A stretch of DNA of 64,000 nucleotides, taken from positions 31,873-95,872 of the forward strand of contig JAPLRS010000007.1 of the NCBI GenBank assembly GCA_026399015.1, written 5' to 3'. This DNA comes from Methylococcales bacterium (lineage in GTDB: Bacteria; Pseudomonadota; Gammaproteobacteria; Methylococcales; Methylomonadaceae). A program made the translations under genes and the position numbers. The notes beneath the pieces are model-generated. The model made no database searches. It saw only the letters and a list, made by a program, of their open reading frames with translations, and had not been told where the DNA came from. Positions 18,126 to 26,716 of the stretch are shown here, in pieces (the first letter of the stretch is position 1; every line of letters starts with the position of its first letter).

Positions 18126-18153
18126 TTGACGTGCAACTCTCAACTGTTACACT
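18126..18153 (+). promoter_or_regulatory. Predicted promoter of multicopper oxidase 2
   Basis: TTGACG (18126-18131), a 16-bp spacer and TACACT (18148-18153) form a reasonable sigma-70 promoter 64 bp upstream of the oxidase 2 start codon. Unlike the other cluster promoters it does not place a palindromic box against the -35. Confidence 0.5.
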
Positions 18154-18216
18154 ATTCCGCAATGTAAATGTTAAACAATTTATTAAATTTAAAGCTTTTA
18201 CCCATGAGGCCTGCTT

Positions 18217-20250
18217 ATGTTGAAGAAAACCCGAAGTTTATTTAGCCACTCCAAGCACGAAACTGATGTTGCTAAGTACATTAAAGAAGTGCGTGATCTA
18301 GAAGCGGCCGGTGTAACACGCAGAGAACTTTTTAAAATGGGCTTAAAAGCCAGTGCCACAGGCTTAGTAACCGTAACCGGCGCCAGCTTAATTCCAGGTC
18401 TTGCGCAAGCAAAAAATGGCGGTGCAGTTGCCATAAACGGTGTCACCGGAGGTGGCAACAGGCCATTAATCATCAGTCCGCCTTGTACCAAACCTTGGTC
18501 AGAACCTTTAGTGATTCCTAAAGTCTGTCAGCCCGTTAGCCAATTTACCGGTTTACCCTCAGGTGAATACCCTAATGACCCTAGCTTAAGCATTGAAAAA
18601 TTTCATTCTGGCTGTGGCCTAGGCGGGGATTGGGAAAAATATACGGACGCAAGACGCGAGCCTCACCAAAGATGGAACGAACTCAATGGAGAAAGTTCAA
18701 TTAAATACGAATTAGAGTGTCTTGAAATTGATTGGAACTTTTATTTTTCTGAAGAATATCCCACTTTTAATTCAAAAGTCTGGACTTATAAAGACATGAC
18801 CCCCAATGTCAATGGCGATTTCGCTTGTGGCCCTGCCCGCATTAAAGCCTATTACGGTCAGCCCGTACTCATGCGTATGTTTAACAGCTTGCCCATGCAA
18901 GGTCGTGATAACCAAGGTTTTGGTATTAACCAAATATCGCCGCATTTACATAATGCGCATAACCCACCTGAATCAGATGGTGGGCCTAATCGATTTTTTG
19001 ATTCAGCCAAGTTTTACGATTATTGGTATCCCAATATTCGCGCTGGGTTTTCAAGTACGCATAAAAAATCTACCCGCTATGATGCCAGCACCAAACAATA
19101 TTATGATTGCGCCGGTGATTGGAAAGAAACCCAAAGCTCTTTATGGTTTCATGACCACCGTATGGATTTTACCTCTCAAAATGTTTATAAAGGCATGGCC
19201 TCGTTCTATTCCTTATATAGTAATGATATAAATTTAGATACCGACGACGAAACCACCGGCTTACGTTTACCCAGTGGCGAATACGATGTGCCTGTGGTCA
19301 TTGGTGATAAAACCTTTGATCAAGATGGCCAAATGTTTATGGATTTATTCAATAGCGGTGGCTTTAAAGGCGACATGACCACGGTTAACTTTAAAATTAA
19401 GCCTTTTTTTGAGGTTAAGCGCCGTAAATATCGTGTTAGATTCTTAAATGGTGGCCCCTCTACCTTCTTAGAGCTTTCGCTTAAAAATGCGAATTTAAAC
19501 TCTAAGGTACCCACATTAATGACCCGTATTGCGAATGACGGCAATTTATTACCCAAAGCACAAATAGTGCCTAGCATACGCTTAGGTGTGGCAGAACGCG
19601 CAGATGTAATTATTGACTTTAGCCAGTATAAAGATGGCGATATTGTGTATTTAGAAAATAGACTGCAATCTTTGTATCCATCGCAAGGCACCACAGGTCG
19701 AATTTTACCCCCCAGTCGTGATACTGAAATATTAATGTTTAAAATCGTGGGTCCAGCGGTAACCGATGATTACAGTGCGCCAATGAAGACGCTGCAAACA
19801 CAAGAAATGGTGCCCTTACCTATACAACCTAAGCCAACGGTAAAACGTAGCTTTAGTTTTGGTACCAGTAACGGCGCGTGGAATGTGAATGGTAAATTGT
19901 ATAGCCCGTTAGTCATGTCGGCTTATCCGGCCGAAGGTTCTTGTGAAGAATGGACCTTTACCTCAGGTGGGGGGTGGTCACATCCGGTGCATATACATCA
20001 TGAAGAAAGCCTTTTAATAAAGCGTAATGGCAATGCTCCAGCCTTAGATGACTTATCTAGAAAAGATGTCTATCGAGTTGGAGAAGGCTCAGAAGGTACG
20101 GCCGGCACGTCTAGCTTAACTTTTAGAATGCAATTTAGAGATTGGGTTGGGGATTATCCCTGCCATTGTCATAACGTGGTGCACGAAGATCACGGGATGA
20201 TGTTTAGATTTAAAATTGTGCCACCTACCGACCCCAAAGCTGGCAAATAA
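18217..20250 (+). CDS. Multicopper oxidase 2 with Tat-type signal
   Basis: 677 residues. A twin-arginine motif, TRRELFKMG (RR at 35-36), precedes a hydrophobic stretch ending in GLAQA, so the enzyme is probably exported folded by the Tat system, usual for preloaded copper enzymes. The copper sites are intact: HLHNAH near residue 250, WFHDH, HPVHIH and HCHNVVHEDHGM (HCH at 650-652), again of bilirubin oxidase/CotA form. It shares the ESDG, DWKET, SQNVYKGMA and RNGNAP regions with oxidase 1 but lacks its N-terminal extension and Thr-rich insert. It is followed by its own terminator and then a SCO gene on the same strand. The substrate is unknown. Confidence 0.92.
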   Translation: MLKKTRSLFSHSKHETDVAKYIKEVRDLEAAGVTRRELFKMGLKASATGLVTVTGASLIPGLAQAKNGGAVAINGVTGGGNRPLIISPPCTKPWSEPLVIPKVCQPVSQFTGLPSGEYPNDPSLSIEKFHSGCGLGGDWEKYTDARREPHQRWNELNGESSIKYELECLEIDWNFYFSEEYPTFNSKVWTYKDMTPNVNGDFACGPARIKAYYGQPVLMRMFNSLPMQGRDNQGFGINQISPHLHNAHNPPESDGGPNRFFDSAKFYDYWYPNIRAGFSSTHKKSTRYDASTKQYYDCAGDWKETQSSLWFHDHRMDFTSQNVYKGMASFYSLYSNDINLDTDDETTGLRLPSGEYDVPVVIGDKTFDQDGQMFMDLFNSGGFKGDMTTVNFKIKPFFEVKRRKYRVRFLNGGPSTFLELSLKNANLNSKVPTLMTRIANDGNLLPKAQIVPSIRLGVAERADVIIDFSQYKDGDIVYLENRLQSLYPSQGTTGRILPPSRDTEILMFKIVGPAVTDDYSAPMKTLQTQEMVPLPIQPKPTVKRSFSFGTSNGAWNVNGKLYSPLVMSAYPAEGSCEEWTFTSGGGWSHPVHIHHEESLLIKRNGNAPALDDLSRKDVYRVGEGSEGTAGTSSLTFRMQFRDWVGDYPCHCHNVVHEDHGMMFRFKIVPPTDPKAGK

Positions 20251-20288
20251 ACTAGTGACTTCCTAGTTTATTTTTAAGCAAGTTTGAC

Positions 20289-20334
20289 CAAAAGCCAGAG
20301 TTTTGCATCACAAAGCAACACTCTGGCTTTTTTG
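20289..20334 (+). terminator. Rho-independent terminator after oxidase 2
   Basis: AAAAGCCAGAGT (20290-20301) pairs with ACTCTGGCTTTT (20320-20331), followed by further T. It separates the oxidase 2 transcript from the SCO gene. Confidence 0.9.
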
Positions 20335-20394
20335 TTAAAATATATTTTTATATATAACTTAAGTTAATAATTTTAATCTAATAATTTATAAAAA

Positions 20395-20439
20395 CTACAT
20401 AAACATGTAGTTACCATAAATACCCTGTTTCTCTAAAAT
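20395..20439 (+). promoter_or_regulatory. Palindromic box and promoter of SCO gene 2
   Basis: CTACATAAACATGTAG (20395-20410) is the perfect form of the cluster palindrome; with its flanks the arms are AACTACAT/ATGTAGTT. TAAAAT (20434-20439) follows after exactly 23 bp. This leaves a 62-base leader before the ATG at 20502. Confidence 0.7.
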
Positions 20440-20501
20440 AGAGCCATACGAATGAGTCAATCATTCCACGTGTAGCGACTAACTTTTTTGGGGAATTTAC
20501 G

Positions 20502-21161
20502 ATGCATAAACGCAATTTTATTAAAACACTGTTGGGCGGTTTTATTGGATTAACAGCTACCACTAAAGGGATGCCAGCACTGGCTTTAGTTAATCAGGCT
20601 CCGGCTAAAAAAAGCCTGCAAGATCTGATTGCCACCCGTCGTAGAAATAAGTTTCTAAATTTGCCACTATTAACACATGAAGGTAAATTAGTGCGTTTGT
20701 ATGACGATTTATTAAAAGATAAAATCGTTTTAATGAACTTTACCTATGTAGACTGCCAAGGTATTTGTCCTGGTATGACCGAAAACCTAAAAAAAGTTTA
20801 TAACGAATTTGGTGATCGTATGGGTAAAGATGTATTTATGTATTCATTTTCATTGGTACAAGACAGTCCAGAAAAACTTAAGCATTACCGTGAAATGCAC
20901 CACATTAAAGATGGCTGGACTTTTTTAACCGGCACTAAAGCCGACATGGAAGCCATCAGAGTTCATTTAGGTTTTAATTCTAACGATCCAAAAATTGATC
21001 AAGACCGCTCACAACATACTGGCGTCGTTAAATTTGGTATTGAAAACTTAGAAAGATGGGGCATGACCCCTGCCCTAGGCGAAGCTAAATTTATTGCCGA
21101 ATATGTAAGATGGATGGAACCAAACGGTCCGCGTCCAGATCCTGTAGCCCTTGCGGCTTGA
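20502..21161 (+). CDS. SCO1/SenC family copper protein 2
   Basis: 219 residues with an N-terminal signal (KTLLGGFIGLTATTKGMPALA). The SCO thioredoxin fold shows the copper motif CQGIC (C85, C89) within NFTYVDCQGICPGM and the third ligand candidate H172 (RSQHTGVVKFG). SCO proteins act in the periplasm as copper chaperones or thiol reductases. Compared with the other SCO protein of this cluster it has no cytochrome c domain. No cytochrome oxidase genes are nearby; the neighbours are multicopper oxidases, so copper loading of these is an inference. A perfect palindromic box precedes it, and the stop codon lies inside the first unit of a 20-bp tandem repeat. Confidence 0.9.
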   Translation: MHKRNFIKTLLGGFIGLTATTKGMPALALVNQAPAKKSLQDLIATRRRNKFLNLPLLTHEGKLVRLYDDLLKDKIVLMNFTYVDCQGICPGMTENLKKVYNEFGDRMGKDVFMYSFSLVQDSPEKLKHYREMHHIKDGWTFLTGTKADMEAIRVHLGFNSNDPKIDQDRSQHTGVVKFGIENLERWGMTPALGEAKFIAEYVRWMEPNGPRPDPVALAA

Positions 21162-21506
21162 ATAAATGTTCTTTAATCTGAAAGGGCGTTCTTTCGCTTG
21201 AATAAATGCCCTTTCGTCTGAAAGGGCGTTCTTTGGCTTGAATAAATGTTCTTTCGTCTGAAAGGACGTTCTTTCGCTTGAATAAACGTCCGTATGCCTA
21301 AACGGACATACTTTCGTCTGAACGGACATTCTTTGACTTGAATAAACGTCCGTTTATCCAAACTGACCTGCGTTACAGCAAACGGAGCTTTAAACACGGC
21401 GATAAACATTCTTTCGCTTGAACTGACCTTCTTTCGCCTGAACTTACGTTCTTTCACCTGTCCGGACTTCCTTTTGCCAAAACGGAGCTACTTTGGCGCC
21501 AGCCAA
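21156..21506. repeat. 20-bp tandem repeat array, about 17 units
   Basis: Units of exactly 20 bp (CGTTCTTTCGCTTGAATAAA and variants) run without spacers from 21167 to 21506. A partial unit at 21156 overlaps the stop codon of the SCO gene. The first units alternate between ..CTTGAATAAA and ..TCTGAAAGGG, giving a 40-bp higher-order period; later units are more diverged. Open frames read through it on the minus strand are repeat artefacts. It accounts for most of the 483-bp gap before the kinase gene. Confidence 0.85.
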
Positions 21507-21644
21507 GCAAGCGCCCCTCCTCATCTGCAACTTCATTAATAATAGTCCTTAAGTTAACTTGTTATTTTATAAAATAAAATAATATAATGCCATTAACTTG
21601 AAATCAAGAAAGACTAAATTCTCACACATTGCCATTATCCCAAA

Positions 21645-23054
21645 ATGACTAAATTCGACCCCATATTTGACGTCTGCTCAGTTTGTACAGAACACCAATT
21701 ATTGCAACTTATCTTTGATGCCACTGACGCTGCCATTTTTAGATTAGACAACTATGGGCGCATTACCTTAGTTAATCAACGCATGATAGACATGTTTAAA
21801 ATTACCCGAGAACAGCTTATCGGGCATTTTTACGATGATATTTTAGGCACTAATAATAAAGACGATAACTTTACTCAGTTAAAACCCTTAATCGACAAAA
21901 CCATTAACTCAATTAATTTTCAAAGAGTTTATGTTAGATCTGACGACAGTCAATTTAACGGACAATTTAGAGCCCGAGGCATGTTTGATAAAAATAACCA
22001 ACCCGAAGGCGTGGTGGTTATTATTAGTGACATAACCGAACAAAAAACGGTTGAAAATGAATTACTACACTGCCGGACTCGCTTTAGCGTAATGACAGAC
22101 AACCTGCCCTGTGGCTTATATGACTTAGCGCAATACCCCGATGGTCGAAGTGAATATAGCTACTTAAGCAGCAGAGCCGAAGAAATATATGAGCTGACCT
22201 TTGCAGAACTACAAGCGGATATGTCATTATTTTGGAATATGGTATTTCCTGAGGACTTGCATCAACTGCTAAACCTAAATAAAGAGTGCAACAAAAAGGG
22301 CAATTTATTTGAAGCGAAGTTCCGTATCAAAACCCGCTCTGGTAAAATCAAGTGGATTAAAACATCTTCATCACCCAATCCACACCTAGCCGGCGAACAT
22401 GTCATTTGGAGTGGCTATATCATAGATATAACCCGCCAAAAAAGTATGGAACAAGATTTGTTAGAACTCGAAATTGCGCACCGCGTATCGTTAGAACATG
22501 AACGCATTATGGAAGATTTGCATGACGGCTTTGGCTCGCAACTCTCAAGCGCAGGTTTATTAGCCCAAAGAGGCGAACTAACTAATGCACAAATGGCCAC
22601 GCTGTTACAAGAATGTATGGAAGATTTACATATTGTGGTAGATACCTTTAGTAACCAAGAACGCAACCTACACACATCTCTGGTTAATTTTAGACACCGC
22701 TTACAACAACGTAATAACCATAATACCACGCAATTTAATTGGGATTTTCAGCTGGATCAGATACCCGCCATGGATTCTAGAACTATTTTGCATGTATTGC
22801 GTATTATTCAAGAAGTGATTAATAACGCCTTAAAGCACGCACAAGCTAAACAAATTAATATTAGCGCCACTTATGCTAACGACACTTTAGTTGTGACTAT
22901 CTCAGATAATGGTATTGGCATGCCAGAGGAATTTAGAGCGGGACGCGGTTTAAAAAATATCAACAAACGCGCCCATGAAATTGGTGGCTATTTACATTTT
23001 GAACGCAAAACCCCGGGCACCGAGGTTAGCCTTATAGTAGTGATTAACCGATAA
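21645..23054 (+). CDS. PAS-domain sensor histidine kinase, NarX/DegS type (HisKA_3)
   Basis: 469 residues, no membrane segment, so probably cytosolic. Order: a short N-terminus with CxxC (FDVCSVC, C11 and C14); PAS domain 1 (about 20-135, ATDAAIFRLDNYGRITLVNQ); PAS/PAC domain 2 (about 145-270, ending SGYIIDITRQK); HisKA_3 dimerisation box EDLHDGFGSQLSSAG with phospho-accepting H293; and a HATPase domain with VINNALKHAQA, DNGIGMP and GRGLKNI. Kinases of this class phosphorylate NarL/FixJ regulators. The only such regulator in the window is convergent with it, with one base between the stops. The signal is unknown; a redox or metal input through the CxxC or the PAS domains is possible. Confidence 0.9.
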   Translation: MTKFDPIFDVCSVCTEHQLLQLIFDATDAAIFRLDNYGRITLVNQRMIDMFKITREQLIGHFYDDILGTNNKDDNFTQLKPLIDKTINSINFQRVYVRSDDSQFNGQFRARGMFDKNNQPEGVVVIISDITEQKTVENELLHCRTRFSVMTDNLPCGLYDLAQYPDGRSEYSYLSSRAEEIYELTFAELQADMSLFWNMVFPEDLHQLLNLNKECNKKGNLFEAKFRIKTRSGKIKWIKTSSSPNPHLAGEHVIWSGYIIDITRQKSMEQDLLELEIAHRVSLEHERIMEDLHDGFGSQLSSAGLLAQRGELTNAQMATLLQECMEDLHIVVDTFSNQERNLHTSLVNFRHRLQQRNNHNTTQFNWDFQLDQIPAMDSRTILHVLRIIQEVINNALKHAQAKQINISATYANDTLVVTISDNGIGMPEEFRAGRGLKNINKRAHEIGGYLHFERKTPGTEVSLIVVINR

Positions 23055-23055
23055 T

Positions 23056-23799
23056 TTATTCAGCATCCATCAGCATACCTATACCAGTTCCAACGCCACT
23101 CATACTTAACCCCATGCCATTCTCGTTGTCAAACAAACCAATGCTATTGGCTTTGGCAACGGCTTGCGCTTGCGAATGCACTTCTAGCTTTTTGTATAAG
23201 TTACGGATATGAAATTGTACTGTTGATAATTTAATATCTAAAGTATCTGCCACCTGGCCATATGTATTACCTAAGGATAATAATCTTAATAAACTGGTTT
23301 CTTTTGGCGTTAATTCAGGAAACGATTGCGTCATAGAAAACTTAGGTGAACCGGCTAATCTAAATAAATATTGCGCCAATTGTGGGCTAATCGGGTAACT
23401 GCCTTCTAACACCGACATAATGCCATGACTAATTGATAAAGACGTATCGTTTTTAATCACGTAGCCATTGGCGCCTAAGCGAATTGCGTCTAACAAGTTT
23501 CTTTCAGAGGTTAACACCGACACCACCATAATAGGGACATCTGGATATGCTTTTTTAGCACAGCGAATCACTTCGTTACCATGCATATCGGGTAAGCCTA
23601 AATCAACCAACACCAAATCTAACTTTCTATTCGACTTATTAATAAGCTCTTGCGCTTCTGCGCCGGTTTGCACCACATCAATCGACCAATGTAGCCCCAT
23701 GATTTGGACAGCTTCTTTTAATTGTTGCGCAAAGGTTGGATCGTCTTCCACTAATAAGCAGCGTTTTGGGCAACCGATACAATTAGACATTGCAGACAT
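23056..23799 (-). CDS. NarL/FixJ-type response regulator
   Basis: 247 residues from the ATG at 23799 (GGTGA 8 bases upstream; a GTG at 23808 is an alternative). The N-terminus carries CIGCPKRC (C7, C10, C14) directly before the receiver acidic pocket LLVEDDP. The phospho-acceptor is D66 in LVLVDLGLPD. The C-terminal LuxR-type helix-turn-helix is clear: LTPKETSLLRLLSLGNTYGQVADTL and STVQFHIRNLYKKLEV. Partner of the convergent histidine kinase by class and position. It is the best candidate to bind the palindromic boxes of the cluster, because NarL-type regulators bind short inverted repeats next to the -35; this is inference. Confidence 0.9.
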   Translation of the reverse strand: MSAMSNCIGCPKRCLLVEDDPTFAQQLKEAVQIMGLHWSIDVVQTGAEAQELINKSNRKLDLVLVDLGLPDMHGNEVIRCAKKAYPDVPIMVVSVLTSERNLLDAIRLGANGYVIKNDTSLSISHGIMSVLEGSYPISPQLAQYLFRLAGSPKFSMTQSFPELTPKETSLLRLLSLGNTYGQVADTLDIKLSTVQFHIRNLYKKLEVHSQAQAVAKANSIGLFDNENGMGLSMSGVGTGIGMLMDAE

Positions 23800-24334
23800 A
23801 GCATTCACCGTTTAGATATTAATTCGTTAATATTAAAAAATACTTTTTTACTTTTCTTTAAATAAAGTATCTTAACTTTATTGCTGGGCAAAGAATATCA
23901 ACACCTACCAAACTTGTCTAGTGTTTTTTTAATAAATCCATAAAGAAATGTTTAACATTTTATTTAATTGAAATTTATGAATATAAACGCATGATTTATA
24001 GATATAATTTTTCAATGTTACAAGACTTTTTATTTTTAATATTACAAAATAAAGTTAAAATACTTATGTATTTATAAATATTTATTAACCTTATTAAGGT
24101 ATAAAGACCGCAAAATTCATCCACAATGCCCTTAGGGTTTAGACAATTTAAATTATTAAAGAAATTTTCTTACAAAACCCACATAAACATGTAGTTTCCA
24201 CGTTAACTTACTTTGCATAAACTATAGCTACACAACTCAGATTTACATTCTGTGGGAATAAACTGAGTGATTAAGTTGTGGATAAAAGGATATTTACAAT
24301 TTAAAACTGAATAAACCTTAACGAGGATATTTGT
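23800..24334. other. Intergenic region between response regulator and paralog A
   Basis: 535 bp of very AT-rich sequence between divergent genes. It contains the palindromic box at 24179-24194 and its -10; otherwise I see no gene, hairpin or repeat. Confidence 0.6.
24179..24223 (+). promoter_or_regulatory. Palindromic box and promoter of paralog A
   Basis: CCACATAAACATGTAG (24179-24194) differs from the perfect form at one base. TAAACT (24218-24223) starts 23 bp after the box. The leader would be about 105 bases. Because the box is symmetric it could also serve the divergent regulator gene, where a weak TAATTT lies at the equivalent distance. Confidence 0.65.
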
Positions 24335-26626
24335 ATGAAAACAAGAACAAAAAATATATTACGTCAGTCCATCAGACTGATACTAAGCGGATCCATGTTG
24401 ATGACTGGCGCAGCTGATGCGGTGTTGTTTGATCATGGACCATCAGATCCAATCATTACTTTTCCACAATGGTACCGTGATGAAGAAGGCTTAGCTTTAG
24501 GCTTATGCCGCTCAACTTCAGTATTTTGCTTTCCATTAGCAACAAATCCTGCAGGCTATCCGGGCAATATTGGCGATGAAGCTTTTTACAACCTTGTAGA
24601 ATTTGTTGGCACAACGGCAACAACTGGCAACGACTTTGAATATCGATATATGGGTGCGCTTGAAGCCTCTTATTTACCTGGCCCTACTCCTAAACACGGA
24701 GATGAAACTGTATTTGCGCGTATTAGAATTACCTTTAACTTTAACGATGTTAATAAGGAAGGCACATATACTATTACGCACCCATTTGGTGTACACACTT
24801 TTACAAATGTAAAAGCCACAACAAAAACAAATCTAATTGGCGCTCAGGCTGCAAATTTTTTTACTGTTGACGTACCACTAGGTACTGGATTTGAGGGAGC
24901 TTTATCAGGTCCAGTAGGCCCTTTTATTAAATGGACAGGCAACTTGCCTTTAATATCTGGCACAGAGCAATTCGTAGGTAATCCCACCATTCCACATACA
25001 TTTACTGGCAGCCCTTTTGGTACTAACTATTTACGAATTGATGGACCAACTGGATCAAATATTGGTGGTACAGGTAAAGATTTTATTGAAGTTACTCTGG
25101 CTAGTGTCCTAGGACAAATCTGGACTAATAAAATAGCAACACCATTAAAGATTGATAGTGCTGCATTAAGCCGTTCTCAAGGTAAGAATGGTATAGATGT
25201 TTGGACCACTTCTGCAGCAAATAAACGCATAATAGTCACTGGTAAAGGCATGCCAAGTTTACAATTAAAACAAACAAGTGTACTTAATAATTTACCTGCT
25301 TTCCCAATGGCTAAATACCATGGCCATATCGAGTACCCAGTAACATACACTGGAATCAATTCAACACCTGAGGCAACACCCGCACAAATTAAGATAACCA
25401 ATTTAACAACTGGCGATGCCTTGGAAAATGCAACAATTGGTTTACCTGATGTCGTTAAAATAAAACAAGCTACATTCGATACATTTAAACGACAAATCAG
25501 TGTTATTGCTGAATCATCTGACCAAATATCGAAACCTAGTTTGATCGTAGAGGGTATTCCAGGACTACCTAGCGGCATAATGATGCCTTGTATTGTGGGT
25601 AGTACTGAGCAATGCTTTACTTATCAATTAGCACTAAACACTGAACCACCTGAAAAAATTACTGTATTTTCAGCAGGTTCCGGTTCAAATAACCATCAAC
25701 TAGTCAATCTAATTGGCTCAGCACAAAATCTTGATAACCCTCCTATTGCAGATAATTTGGTAGCACCCGGTGTGGATGTTTTTACTGGTGGTACCAGCCA
25801 AATAGTTGATGCATTAAAAAATCCCGTCCTACCAGCAGGTGCAGTTATTGTGCAACAACCAATATCTGGTAATGTAAAACTTGTTAATGGGGTATGGGTA
25901 TTTATACCTAATACAGGTATAACTGTTGGTGCTGATAGTTTTACTTATGTAATTAAAAATTTTGCAAACGTATCAAATTTAGCAAGAGTTAATTTAAATA
26001 TTAAATTCCAACCATCTGCTGCTACTGGCAATAAAGATAGTTTTGCTGCAAGAATAGTAAATGGCACTACATCCTTCCCCAAAGTCTTGAATGTATTAGC
26101 AAATGATGCGCCAGGTTCAACTAACCTACAAGATCAACTTGATGCTACAACTGTAAAAATAATTAGCGCGCCAACTAAGGGATCTGCATCTGTTAATAAT
26201 GATGGGACAATTACCTATACTGCAAAAAATACAACTGGACTAGATACCTTTACATACACAGTACAGACCAACGCTGGCATAACATCAGCTCCAACAACAG
26301 TAAATATTACAAACTTCTCTGTGGCTGAAACCTTAACCATTAGTCGTGTTGATTATACAGTCGCATCAAAAAAATGGAATATTGTTGGCTCAACTCCATG
26401 GTTTGGTGGTGATTTACCAAACACAACAATAAACTGTTTTTATGGTGGAATTAATACACCGAGAACGACTAGTAACCTCATTGGCACAACCGCTGTAGTG
26501 CCAACTACAGGAGCATTTACACTTGTGGTTACTGGCTCCCCAATAGTTGGCACTACAGGCAATAGTAACCTAATTTGTCAAAGTTCAAATGGTGGTCTAG
26601 GTGCTGGCAACGTCAAAGCCAAATAG
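24335..26626 (+). CDS. Large secreted protein, paralog A (LDHGP/WYRD family)
   Basis: 763 residues; family not recognised by name. It has a signal peptide ending in ADA and then the conserved start LFDHGPSDP with FPQWYRDEEGLALGLC. The N-terminal region of about 400 residues is shared with the genes at 26717, 33341 and 36556, with hallmarks NIGDEAFYNLVEF, GALEASYLPGP, ARIRITFNFND, HPFGVHTF and GPIGPF-like. The C-terminal part carries two Ig/cadherin-like modules (VGADSFTYVIKN and GLDTFTYTVQT) and a terminal module of about 95 residues also found on C, D and the HAF protein. No enzymatic motif is seen; it looks like an extracellular structural or binding protein. AGGA lies upstream of the ATG. 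Gene B follows 90 bp downstream. Confidence 0.85.
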   Translation: MKTRTKNILRQSIRLILSGSMLMTGAADAVLFDHGPSDPIITFPQWYRDEEGLALGLCRSTSVFCFPLATNPAGYPGNIGDEAFYNLVEFVGTTATTGNDFEYRYMGALEASYLPGPTPKHGDETVFARIRITFNFNDVNKEGTYTITHPFGVHTFTNVKATTKTNLIGAQAANFFTVDVPLGTGFEGALSGPVGPFIKWTGNLPLISGTEQFVGNPTIPHTFTGSPFGTNYLRIDGPTGSNIGGTGKDFIEVTLASVLGQIWTNKIATPLKIDSAALSRSQGKNGIDVWTTSAANKRIIVTGKGMPSLQLKQTSVLNNLPAFPMAKYHGHIEYPVTYTGINSTPEATPAQIKITNLTTGDALENATIGLPDVVKIKQATFDTFKRQISVIAESSDQISKPSLIVEGIPGLPSGIMMPCIVGSTEQCFTYQLALNTEPPEKITVFSAGSGSNNHQLVNLIGSAQNLDNPPIADNLVAPGVDVFTGGTSQIVDALKNPVLPAGAVIVQQPISGNVKLVNGVWVFIPNTGITVGADSFTYVIKNFANVSNLARVNLNIKFQPSAATGNKDSFAARIVNGTTSFPKVLNVLANDAPGSTNLQDQLDATTVKIISAPTKGSASVNNDGTITYTAKNTTGLDTFTYTVQTNAGITSAPTTVNITNFSVAETLTISRVDYTVASKKWNIVGSTPWFGGDLPNTTINCFYGGINTPRTTSNLIGTTAVVPTTGAFTLVVTGSPIVGTTGNSNLICQSSNGGLGAGNVKAK

Positions 26627-26659
26627 CATCACTTTTATCTTTGCATACAGAGACTTACT

Positions 26660-26675
26660 AAGCTTAATTAAGCTT
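26660..26675. repeat. 16-bp perfect palindrome between paralogs A and B
   Basis: AAGCTTAATTAAGCTT is perfectly symmetric and is followed by GATTTTT. It could form a weak intergenic terminator or a processing hairpin in an A-B transcript, or be a protein-binding dyad. No cluster-type box lies in this 90-bp gap. Confidence 0.5.
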
Positions 26676-26716
26676 GATTTTTAAAGAATATTAACCCAAA
26701 TATTTGAGGTGAAAAA

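Larger units (their letters stand above)
16861..18216. other. 1.36-kb AT-rich regulatory region between the divergent oxidase genes
   Basis: No intact gene. It holds a 10-bp-stem hairpin TAAACGATCG/CGATCGTTTA (16907-16932) in the mco1 leader, the mco1 promoter with palindromic boxes, a REP-like sequence (CTTCCTGAGCGAAGTCGAAA, about 17399-17418), a dispersed 60-bp repeat, a decayed 5' end of a third oxidase gene, and the mco2 promoter. Each is listed separately. The remainder is very AT-rich and I see nothing else in it. Confidence 0.75.

Noticed and set aside
14125..20250. Naming the multicopper oxidases as manganese oxidases or laccases
   Set aside because: All copper ligands are visible, but substrate cannot be deduced; the closest motif form (HCHNxxHEDHxM) only indicates a bilirubin oxidase/CotA-like type 1 site.
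21075..21457. Minus-strand open frames with repeated FQTKEHLFKPKN-like units
   Set aside because: They are readings through the 20-bp tandem array; 20 is not a multiple of 3, so any frame gives a 60-bp protein repeat. No start signal.
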